From Kordia aestuariivivens (lineage in GTDB: Bacteria; Bacteroidota; Bacteroidia; Flavobacteriales; Flavobacteriaceae): a stretch of DNA of 64,000 bases. The stretch is from the NCBI RefSeq assembly GCF_014397005.1, contig NZ_JACGWS010000016.1:1-64000 (forward strand). The letters are read 5' to 3'. Shown piece after piece: positions 25,476 through 33,900 of the stretch; within the stretch, counting starts at the first letter, position 1, and the number at the start of each line of letters is the position of its first letter. The notes beneath the pieces are model-generated. The model was not told the DNA's origin. It did no database searches and was given only the letters and a program-made list of their open reading frames with translations. The position numbers and the translations under genes are program-made.

Positions 25476-26254
25476 AAATCATAAAAAATATCCGTTACAA
25501 ATACCGCTATAAAATCAATTATAAATAATAATAATGAGGTGAAAACCACGGCAGAATTTGCCGCCTTTCCAACACCTGCAGTTCCTTTTTTACAATAGTA
25601 TCCTTTAAAACTTCCGACAAGTCCAATTGCTAATCCAAAAAAGATGGATTTTATTGTAGCGGGAACAATATCACCAAATTCTAAAGAGTTAAAAACCTGC
25701 GTAAAGTAGAGCGTAAACGATACATCTCCTTTTACACTTTCAACCAAATACGAGCCAAATAATGCAATAGCATCACCAAAGAAAACAAGTAATGGTAACA
25801 TGAGTGTTACAGCCAAAACTCGCGTTGCAACTAAGTATTTAAAAGGATTTGTGCCAGAAACTTCCATTGCGTCAATTTGTTCCGTAACGCGCATAGAACC
25901 TAATTCGGCGCCAATTCCTGAACCAATTCTTCCTGCACAAACTAGCGCCGTAATGATAGGTCCAATTTCTCTAACAATAGAAATTCCTACCATTGATGGC
26001 ATCCAAGAAACCGCACCAAATTCTTGTAAAGTTGGACGTGTTTGTAAGGTGAGCACCAAACCAATGATAAACCCTGTAATTGCGACTAAGAATAAGGAAC
26101 GATTTCCCATGTAATAGCACTGTCGTAACAGTTCTTTTAACTCAAAAGGACGCTTGAATACTTCTTTGAAAAACCGTGCAGTGAAATATGATAATTCGCC
26201 TATTTCAATTAAAAAGGATTTGAATTGCGTTTTTATGTTGTGTATACCTGACAT
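25472..26254 (-). CDS. ABC transporter permease, MlaE type
   Basis: From ATG 26254 it has 260 residues; the longer frame to 26287 would cross the promoter. MlaE family signs: an interface helix with LLRQCYYMGNRSLFLVAITGF, IVREIGPIITALVCAGRIG, a MRVTEQIDAMEVSGTNPF coupling segment and KGTAGVGKAANSAVV near the C-terminus. Five or so membrane helices. It is the first gene of the four-gene Mla/MCE operon. The -7 element TATATTTG ends just 6 nt before this ATG, so the transcript is probably leaderless or nearly so. Confidence 0.9.
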   Translation of the reverse strand: MSGIHNIKTQFKSFLIEIGELSYFTARFFKEVFKRPFELKELLRQCYYMGNRSLFLVAITGFIIGLVLTLQTRPTLQEFGAVSWMPSMVGISIVREIGPIITALVCAGRIGSGIGAELGSMRVTEQIDAMEVSGTNPFKYLVATRVLAVTLMLPLLVFFGDAIALFGSYLVESVKGDVSFTLYFTQVFNSLEFGDIVPATIKSIFFGLAIGLVGSFKGYYCKKGTAGVGKAANSAVVFTSLLLFIIDFIAVFVTDIFYDL

Positions 26255-26260
26255 AGATAC

Positions 26261-26303
26261 CAAATATATAGGAATAGCCGGATGCATAAAATGATAAAAA
26301 TCA
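26261..26303 (-). promoter_or_regulatory. Crp/FNR-like box plus perfect -7 element, MCE operon
   Basis: Box TGATAAAAATCA at 26292-26303; on the minus strand, 23 nt later, TATATTTG at 26261-26268. The position argues against the longer start codon at 26287. Confidence 0.65.
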
Positions 26304-26314
26304 TGAAAGTAAGC

Positions 26315-26357
26315 TGATAATTATCATTTCAAGAATGTATAAGATGTGATACTTTTA
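26315..26357 (+). promoter_or_regulatory. Crp/FNR-like box plus -7 element, L,D-transpeptidase gene
   Basis: Box TGATAATTATCA at 26315-26326 (fully palindromic), 23 nt, then TACTTTTA at 26350-26357. It stands back to back with the box of the divergent MCE operon. Confidence 0.65.
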
Positions 26358-26394
26358 GTTTAGAATTAAAAAGTGAATCCCAAATACAGCAATA

Positions 26395-27321
26395 ATGTTC
26401 AAACTGCCTCTTAAAATAGTAATGGTACTTATCATTTTACTAATAATTATACGATTTTGTTGCCCAAGAGATGAAGGTGTTGAAATGTCTTTGCGACTTG
26501 ATACTTTTAATAATGAATCAGATTCTATTGAGTTGCAGCGTGTTGAAATTCATCAAGATATTTTGGTCGAAAATTACTTTCAGTATGTCGATTCTATTGT
26601 TTGTAAATACGATTCGTTGACAAATTATCCATTGACAGAACATCTTTTAGTGCGCGCAAATTCATGGATTATTGATACACTTCAACATACAGATTATTAT
26701 CTAATGAAAGCGCGCGATTCTTTTGTGTACAACCAGAAGAAAATGATTGCCTTACGCAAAGGTGCATTTATAAATATTCCAGATTCTATTGCTGCTGATC
26801 AACTGTTATATGCATTCCAACAAACAAAAATAGACATTAATATTCCTGAGTTTACACTTCGTATTTATGAAGATTCTGTGCAACTGTATAAGTTTCTGGT
26901 TAGAGTAGGGAGGAATGAAAAAAAATACCTTGAAATGTCGGGCAGAATTCAAGATTTAAAAACTAAAACAGGCGAAGGAACGATTGTGAGGCATGTTCGC
27001 AATCCGCGATATGTCAATCCTGTAAACAATCATGAATATTTTGTGACTAGGCGAGATGATCAAGAAGTTACCAAATTACCACAAATTCCATTTATAGAAA
27101 CTGAGTTAAACGGCGTGCGTCATGGACAATTGATTCATCCAACCACAAATCCGGTTACGTTAGGAAAAGCCTATTCTAATGGATGTATTGGGACAAATGA
27201 AGCTGATGCATGGATTCTTTATTATTACGCGCCAATTGGGACTAAAATAAAGATTCGATACGATTTGAACGTGCAAAATGAAAAAGGCGAACAGATTGTT
27301 TTAAAAGATATTTATCAGTAA
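26395..27321 (+). CDS. L,D-transpeptidase (YkuD) family protein
   Basis: 308 residues. A single N-terminal hydrophobic segment (LKIVMVLIILLIIIRFCC) anchors it or, through C18/C19 with a loose lipobox, lipidates it. The catalytic region at about 145-300 contains the FTLRIYEDSVQLYKFLVRVG strands, then HGQLIHPTT and SNGCIGTNEADAW with the nucleophile Cys. The canonical motif is SHGCIR/M; here His is Asn and Arg is Gly, a variant also plausible for longer Bacteroidota members. Function: 3-3 cross-linking or lipoprotein attachment in peptidoglycan. It is expressed from its own Crp/FNR-like promoter, linking wall remodelling with the regulon. Confidence 0.8.
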   Translation: MFKLPLKIVMVLIILLIIIRFCCPRDEGVEMSLRLDTFNNESDSIELQRVEIHQDILVENYFQYVDSIVCKYDSLTNYPLTEHLLVRANSWIIDTLQHTDYYLMKARDSFVYNQKKMIALRKGAFINIPDSIAADQLLYAFQQTKIDINIPEFTLRIYEDSVQLYKFLVRVGRNEKKYLEMSGRIQDLKTKTGEGTIVRHVRNPRYVNPVNNHEYFVTRRDDQEVTKLPQIPFIETELNGVRHGQLIHPTTNPVTLGKAYSNGCIGTNEADAWILYYYAPIGTKIKIRYDLNVQNEKGEQIVLKDIYQ

Positions 27322-27346
27322 AATTTAAAAACGAACATAAACTCAA

Positions 27347-27380
27347 AAAAGGTAGTTTTGTATTACTATTACTACCTTTT
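27347..27380 (+). terminator. Terminator-like hairpin after the L,D-transpeptidase gene
   Basis: AAAAGGTAGT (27347-27356) and ACTACCTTTT (27371-27380) form a perfect 10-bp stem around a 14-nt loop, 25 nt past the stop codon. The T tract is within the stem, so it could act in both directions. Confidence 0.55.
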
Positions 27381-27421
27381 GGTTCATCTGAAATAATGTT
27401 AAATTTATGGGTGTTGATAGA

Positions 27422-27440
27422 ATTACGGTTTTACCGTAAT
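27422..27440. repeat. Perfect 19-bp inverted repeat, possible operator
   Basis: ATTACGGT (27422-27429), TTT, ACCGTAAT (27433-27440). It stands in the 337-nt gap between the transpeptidase and NusG-like genes, upstream of a promoter candidate, and differs from the Crp/FNR-like boxes. The rest of the gap is AT-rich with a C7 run at 27581-27587. Confidence 0.5.
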
Positions 27441-27479
27441 CATTCGGATACAATACCTTCTTTCGACATCTGTAAATAA

Positions 27480-27507
27480 TTTGAAAGGAATATAATTACT
27501 ATACTTG
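27480..27507 (+). promoter_or_regulatory. Candidate sigma-70-type promoter for the NusG-like gene and NRPS locus
   Basis: TTTG at 27480-27483 and TATACTTG at 27500-27507 (one mismatch to TAnnTTTG) are 16 nt apart. A leader of about 145 nt would follow, containing a small hairpin (AAAGC/GCTTT at 27624-27636). Weak evidence: short motifs in AT-rich DNA. Confidence 0.3.
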
Positions 27508-27658
27508 TATTTGAAAAAATGATGCATTGATTCAAATTTCTTTAATTTGAATTTCAATAATCAAACACCAAAATTAATTTCCCCCCCAAAGATTACTGTA
27601 AAGAGCAACTCCTGTGACTGAGGAAAGCGAAGCTTTGTCTTAAAATGAACTTATAGCT

Positions 27659-28171
27659 ATGAAATTTAAATTAGGCTGGTACGTATTATATGTTAAATCT
27701 CGTTGGGAGAAAAAAGTACATGATTCTTTAGAAGAAATTTCTATTGAGCCTTTCTTACCTAAAATAAAAACCATACAACAGTGGAGTGATCGAAAGAAAA
27801 CTATTCTTAAACCATTGTTTCCTTCGTATGTTTTTGTCAATATAAAATCATCTTTAGACTTTCACAAAGCACTATCTGTCGATGGAGCATGTTGCTACAT
27901 CCGATTTGGAAAGGAATATGCCCGCGTGTTGGAAAAAGAAATTGATCAAGTGAAACTATTAGTGAATAGTAAAGAAATTGACGGGATAGAATTAAAACCT
28001 CAACTTCCAAAAATTGGAGAAATTAAAAAAATTACGCAAGGACCATTAAATGGATTAAATTGCGAGATTATTAGAGCGGATAATTACAATAAAATAATTG
28101 TGAGAATAAGTTCTTTACGTCAAAATATAATAGCAACAATACCACTAAATTCCTTTAAAAAAGCGGTGTAA
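27659..28171 (+). CDS. NusG-family specialised antiterminator (UpxY/LoaP/RfaH-like)
   Basis: 170 residues with the two-domain NusG layout. The NGN domain (about 5-105) begins GWYVLYVKSRWEKKVHDSL and contains FLPKIKTIQQWSDRKK and LFPSYVFVNI. A KOW-like region follows (IGEIKKITQGPLNGLNCEIIRA). In Bacteroidota, UpxY-type paralogues head long surface-polysaccharide operons, and LoaP heads long antibiotic operons in Firmicutes. Here the gene leads more than 36 kb of same-strand genes including two giant NRPS genes, so it probably lets RNA polymerase read through the intergenic hairpins. It sits after a long leader and before a 234-nt gap without a gene. Confidence 0.85.
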   Translation: MKFKLGWYVLYVKSRWEKKVHDSLEEISIEPFLPKIKTIQQWSDRKKTILKPLFPSYVFVNIKSSLDFHKALSVDGACCYIRFGKEYARVLEKEIDQVKLLVNSKEIDGIELKPQLPKIGEIKKITQGPLNGLNCEIIRADNYNKIIVRISSLRQNIIATIPLNSFKKAV

Positions 28172-28405
28172 TCATACAATCTTATATATTCATAAAAAAA
28201 TAATAACCTACTTGCTAAAATTTAAGGAAAATAATATACGATACATTAAAATATCTATTCAAAATTAAACAGATACTATAGTTTATTCTTATTCTTTAAT
28301 TTATTGTGAGAAGATTCATAAAAAAATAACAAATAAAAGTACATTTTTCTCCTTATTTTTTATAATTTAAAAACCTGAAATTACTCAATTTAAAAGACCC
28401 AAAAA

Positions 28406-30859
28406 ATGTTAAAAAACTATATAAAAATTGCTTGGAGAACTTTATTCAAGAACAAGTACTTTGCTTTAATCAATATGACAGGATTAGGTATTGGTATTGC
28501 TGCGTGTTTGTTTATTGTGCAATACGTGTTTTTTGAGTCTGATTTTGATACATTTCACAAAGAGTCTGATTTAATTTATCGTGTAACGCATAGTCGTCAA
28601 GAGAATAATGTATTAGTTGAAAACTCAGCAATGAACTTCTCAGCGATTGGTCCTACGATAAAACAAGATATTCCAGAAGTTGAAGTTGCAACGAGTCTAG
28701 AAAAACAGGATTGCATCATATCTGCTGAAAACTCATACGGAGATATAATATCCTATAAAGAAAATGAAGTATATTTTGTAGATGAAAACTTTTTAGATGT
28801 CTTTACATTTCCTATTATAAGTGGAGTAAAAGAAGCTTTAAAACAGCCAAATTCTATCATGCTAACTCAAAGCTTAGCGCGAAAGCTTTTTGGAGAAGAA
28901 GATCCAGTTGGGAAAACAATGAAAATTGTAAACTTTAACCAAGGAGTAAATTTAGAATTAGTTATTCGTGCAATACTTGAAGATGTTCCTGAAAATTCGC
29001 ATTTAAAATTCACTTGTTTAGTAACCACGGTAGACAAACCTAATTCATGGCGTTTTATTGATAAATATGCGTATGTAAAATTTTTTCCAGGAACAAAAGT
29101 GAAAAATGCAACTTCAAAATTGCCTGCGTATGTAAACAAGTATCTTGGAAACAATTCTGATGGTGTTACTAACATTCAATTAGCATTTCAACCAGTAGAA
29201 ACGATACATTTATATTCAGATCTTACCAAAGAAATCTCTGTAAACGGAAATGGTAAATTTGTATGGTTTATGTTGTTAATCGCAGCCTTAATCTTAATCA
29301 TTGCATATGTAAACTACATTAACCTCTCTACCATTAAATCAATGGACAGAGCAAAAGAAGTAGGCTTACGAAGAACATTTGGTTCTCAAAAAGGCGCATT
29401 GATAATGCAGTTCTTCTTTGAATCTTTAATATTAAGTTTCATAGGAATCTTCATCGCAATCATACTAGTATTAATCTTTAGAACTGGTTTTGAGGGACTC
29501 ACGGGAGTCACCGTGACAACTTTCTTCTGGACAGATTATAAAATATGGCTGCCATTACTAGCGTTGCTTATCTTAGGAAGTTTTCTTTCTAGTTTATATC
29601 CAGCATATCTATTATCTTCTTACAATCCTGTTCAAATTCTCAAGGGGAAATTGCCAATAGGAAGTTCTGGTACTTTTGTGAGAAAATGTTTAGTAGTTTT
29701 TCAATTCATTATCTCTATCTCTTTAATCATAGGAACCTTTACCATATACAAGCAGCTCGAATACATGCAGAAAAAGGATATAGGAATCAATATGGAGAGA
29801 AATATTGTAGTTCCTGCACCGTCAAATAATTTTGAATCACAAATGGGCGGACGTAACTTTTATCAAAAAATGCAGTCGTTTAGAGCAAACCTTTTGGAAT
29901 ATCCAGACATAGAAGGTGTAGCATCTGCTTCCGCAATACCAGGAATTGATCTTAACTGGAGGCGACCATACAAAAGAAAAAATGCAATCAATAAAAATAG
30001 CCTATACGCAACGTTCTCTATAAGTCCAGAATTTATAGATCAATTTGAAATAGGAACTGTGGCTGGGAAAGTATTCAATAGTAGCATGATGTCTATCAAT
30101 GAAATGCCAACAGGAAATACGCCAATCTTAATCAATGAAGCTGGTGTAAACGCATTTGGATTTGAAAGTGCTGAAAAAGCCATTGGAGAATTTATAACAG
30201 ATACAAACGGATCTGGAATGGAGTTTGAATATGAAATCATCGGTGTTATCAAAAACTTCAACCAAAAATCATTAAAAGAAACACTCACACCAATCGTATT
30301 CAGATTGGAAGATGGTTCTAGTATAGAATATTATACCATCAAAGTTGCTTCACAAAATGTTTCATCGTCCATAGCACGAATAGAAGAGTCATTCAAACAA
30401 AACTTCCCTGTAAGTCCTTTTGAATATTTCTTCTTAGAAGAATTTTTTAACGAGCAATACAAAGTCGATCAGCAATTTGGAAAAATATTTACCGTATTTG
30501 CTGGTTTGGCAATATTCATCACCTGTTTAGGTCTTTTTGGATTAACACTATTCACAAGTTTCCAAAGAGCTAAAGAAATTGCAATTCGAAAAGTATTAGG
30601 CGCATCCGTATTTAGCTTACTAACACTATTGATCAAAGATTTCGTTAAACTTATCATATTAGCAAGTGCTATTGCTTGGGTTGTCTCCTGGTGGGGATTA
30701 GAGCAATGGCTTCAAGGATATTCTACCAGAATAGGAATTAACTTCTTCTTCTTTGCCTTTGCTACCATCATTGTCCTCGTAATTGCATTCATAATTATTG
30801 GTGCACAATCTTGGAAAATCAATAAAAATGATCCTTTAATTGCGATAAAGCAAGAATAG
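28406..30859 (+). CDS. FtsX/MacB-type ABC transporter permease, no ATPase nearby
   Basis: 817 residues with the duplicated FtsX architecture: a first helix at about 22-42 (FALINMTGLGIGIAACLFIVQ), a periplasmic MacB_PCD-like domain (45-275), a three-to-four-helix block (280-450), a second periplasmic domain (475-680), and a last three-helix block (685-810). Conserved FtsX phrases are SMDRAKEVGLRRTFGS and QRAKEIAIRKVLGAS. Such Bacteroidota permeases normally pair with a LolD/MacB-type ATPase, which is absent here; it may be supplied in trans. Placement between the NusG-like gene and the NRPS suggests export, resistance or envelope adaptation for the product. Confidence 0.85.
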   Translation: MLKNYIKIAWRTLFKNKYFALINMTGLGIGIAACLFIVQYVFFESDFDTFHKESDLIYRVTHSRQENNVLVENSAMNFSAIGPTIKQDIPEVEVATSLEKQDCIISAENSYGDIISYKENEVYFVDENFLDVFTFPIISGVKEALKQPNSIMLTQSLARKLFGEEDPVGKTMKIVNFNQGVNLELVIRAILEDVPENSHLKFTCLVTTVDKPNSWRFIDKYAYVKFFPGTKVKNATSKLPAYVNKYLGNNSDGVTNIQLAFQPVETIHLYSDLTKEISVNGNGKFVWFMLLIAALILIIAYVNYINLSTIKSMDRAKEVGLRRTFGSQKGALIMQFFFESLILSFIGIFIAIILVLIFRTGFEGLTGVTVTTFFWTDYKIWLPLLALLILGSFLSSLYPAYLLSSYNPVQILKGKLPIGSSGTFVRKCLVVFQFIISISLIIGTFTIYKQLEYMQKKDIGINMERNIVVPAPSNNFESQMGGRNFYQKMQSFRANLLEYPDIEGVASASAIPGIDLNWRRPYKRKNAINKNSLYATFSISPEFIDQFEIGTVAGKVFNSSMMSINEMPTGNTPILINEAGVNAFGFESAEKAIGEFITDTNGSGMEFEYEIIGVIKNFNQKSLKETLTPIVFRLEDGSSIEYYTIKVASQNVSSSIARIEESFKQNFPVSPFEYFFLEEFFNEQYKVDQQFGKIFTVFAGLAIFITCLGLFGLTLFTSFQRAKEIAIRKVLGASVFSLLTLLIKDFVKLIILASAIAWVVSWWGLEQWLQGYSTRIGINFFFFAFATIIVLVIAFIIIGAQSWKINKNDPLIAIKQE

Positions 30860-30885
30860 TAATTACTATCATATTATACCTTATA

Positions 30886-30911
30886 TAGCCTAGCTTATTC
30901 AAGCTGGGCTA
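30886..30911 (+). terminator. Strong hairpin between permease and giant NRPS genes
   Basis: TAGCCTAGCTT (30886-30896) pairs with AAGCTGGGCTA (30901-30911), 11 bp with one G-U, loop ATTC. There is no clean T run after it, so it may be an attenuator or pause site rather than a full terminator. Confidence 0.5.
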
Positions 30912-30968
30912 CATTACTCTGTATTTTCATAAAACTCTCTTTCAGAAATTACCAAAACATTTTTCGTT

Positions 30969-33900
30969 GTGAAAAACAAATTCCTATACAAATCATTTGA
31001 GGATATTGTCTCGTTGTATCCTGAACATACGGCATTAGTTGAAGCTAGTGGCAAGACGAGTTACGCGTCGTTGAATTCATTTTCCAATAGATTAAGTAAT
31101 CTATTGTTGGATATTGGATTATCAGCTGATGATGCAGTTGGTGTATTATTACCTAGCGGAAAAGAACTCATCGGAAGTTTACTATCATGTCTCAAAACAG
31201 GAAGTACGTACGTTCCATTATCAAATAGTTTTTCGCTTTCGCGAATGCAGCAGGCAGTTTCAGAAACCTCAATGAAAGTGCTGATCACGGATGCAGACTC
31301 TTGGGAAACATTTCAGACTCAAAATAGTGAGCATAACTTTAGTCATGTATTGGTATTTAAAGCATCTGGTTCTTCTCTATTAGGCGATTTAGAATTGGGT
31401 GATTCAAATTTAATTTCATTAGAAAAAACAAGTTTAGAAATATACAAAGCGGATGCAGCAGGAGCATACGCAAAAACAAATCATAATTTAGAAAGTTACA
31501 GCAAAGACAATCTTTCAGTAGAATATCCAGTAGATAACAGTAGTTACATATTTTACAGTTCTGGAACGACAGGAAAATCGAAAGCAATTGTTGGAAGTCA
31601 AAAAGGAATCACGCACTATGTAAATTGGCACAAAGATACCTTCGGGTTCGACACGGAAAGTCGTGTAAGTCAAATTGCTTCTGTAACATTTGATGCGAGT
31701 TTAAAAGATATCTTAACGAGTCTCATCTCAGGAAGTTGTCTATGTATTCCAAGTGTGAAGACGAAAGAGAACATGATTCTGTTAGGAAGTTGGTTATCAG
31801 AAGAAAAAGTAACTGTTCTACAAACAGTTCCTTCACTTTTCAGGTTATTGACGAACAGCTTGCAAGAACAAAACATTTCACTGACAGCTTTACAAGAAGT
31901 TGTATTGGCTGGAGAAAAATTATACGGACGTGATGTTGCCTTATGGCGATCAATCTCAGGACACAAAGCTCGCATGAGCAACTTATACGGATTGACGGAA
32001 ACTACAGTTTTAAAAAGCTGTTACCACATTCCAGAAACAACATTGGAAGCCGGAACCGTATTGCCAGTCGGACAAGCCATAAAAAACACGATAATTGCAG
32101 TTATCAATGGTGATGAAATATGTAATGAAGAAGAAATTGGCGAAATCTACATCAAAAGTCCGTTTGTAAGTAAAGGATATTTAGATCAAGAATTGACGGC
32201 GAATCTATTTGTTCAAAATCCATTAGTAACAGATCGTGAAGATTTCGTTTGTAGAACAGGCGATATTGGTCGATATGATAGTGATGGAAACCTAGAAATA
32301 TTAGGAAGAATTGACGATCAAATAAAATTGCATGGTGTTCGAGTTGAACTCGATGGCATTCGTAGTTCGTTACTGAATCTAGAAAATATTGGTCAAGTAG
32401 AACTCGTGATTCACAATGATAACACGGTCGATTCATTACTTTGTTATTACAGCGGACACGAATACAGCGCAAGCGAATTACGCGAATTACTAGCTGTAAC
32501 TTTAGACAGAAGCAGCATTCCGGATTATTTCATGCACTTGGAAGAATTTCCATTAACGCTAAACGGGAAAGTTGACAAACGCGCATTACCAAAACCATCA
32601 GAATTACTCAGAGGAAGTAATTATGAAGCGCCGAAAGGAAACATCGAAGAATCGTTAAGCACCATTTGGTCTGAGCTATTAAGCGTTCCACAAAAAAGCA
32701 TCGGACGAAATGATTCCTTCTTCGATTTAGGAGGTTCTTCGTTAAAAGCGATTCAATTAATCTCGCGCGTTTACAAGCAACACGAAGTACAGTTAAGTAT
32801 TGGAGAAATCTTCAATCATTCTGAACTAAAAGCTCAAGCATCTCTAATCGCTGAATCAAAAGGCGAAACATACAATTCCATTGCCAAAGTTGAAGTACAA
32901 GACGATTACGCATTGTCGCATGCACAACGTCGTTTATGGGTTTTAGACCAATTGCAAGAAGACTTTACAGCATACAGTCGCCCAATTAGTTATGATATTC
33001 AGGGCGAATTAGACATTGATGTTTTAACGGAATCGTTCACAAAACTCATAGAACGTCACGAAAGTTTACGAACAACATTTATCTTAAAAGATGGCGAACC
33101 ACGTCAGTTGATTCAATCGACTGATTCGATTTCTTTTAAAATTTCGGTAACTGATGTTTCAAATGCAGCACATCAAGAAGCTGCCATTCAAGAAATTTTA
33201 TCTGAACTAGCTGCTTCATCCTTCGATTTAGCGAGTGGACCTTTATTCAAAGTAGTATTATTAGACTTAGGAAACAATCACCATCGTTTACTATTTGCTA
33301 TTCATCACATCATCTCTGATGATTGGTCAATGCAAGTATTAGTGCGCGACCTCATCAGTTATTACAACACCATTAGTAAAGGTGAAGCAACGACTTTAGA
33401 AGCATTACCAGTTCAGTACAAAGATTACGCAGCGTGGCAATTACAAGAATTGGCAGAAGGCGAATTGGCAAACGCTCGAAGCTATTGGTTAGAAAAACTA
33501 GATGGCGAATTACCAGTCTTAGACATGCCATCAGATTACGTGCGTCCATCGTTACAAACATACAACGGAGCGCAGACGTACGTTGCGTTCTCAAAAGAAA
33601 CAAGCACTACATTTAAACAATACTTAAAAGAACAAGACAGTACTTTGTTTATGGGACTTAGCTCATTAATCAAAGCATTATTATACAGATACAGCGGACA
33701 AGAAGATATTATTATCGGAACGCCAATTGCAGGAAGAGAACATTCCGATTTAGAAAATCAAATTGGTTTTTACATCAACAATCTTGCATTACGAACAGAA
33801 TTTGCAGGAAATGATAGTTTTACAAGTTTATTAAATCAAGTAAAAAAGACCTGTTTAGACGGTTATGATAATCAATCATATCCGTTTGATTTATTAGTTG

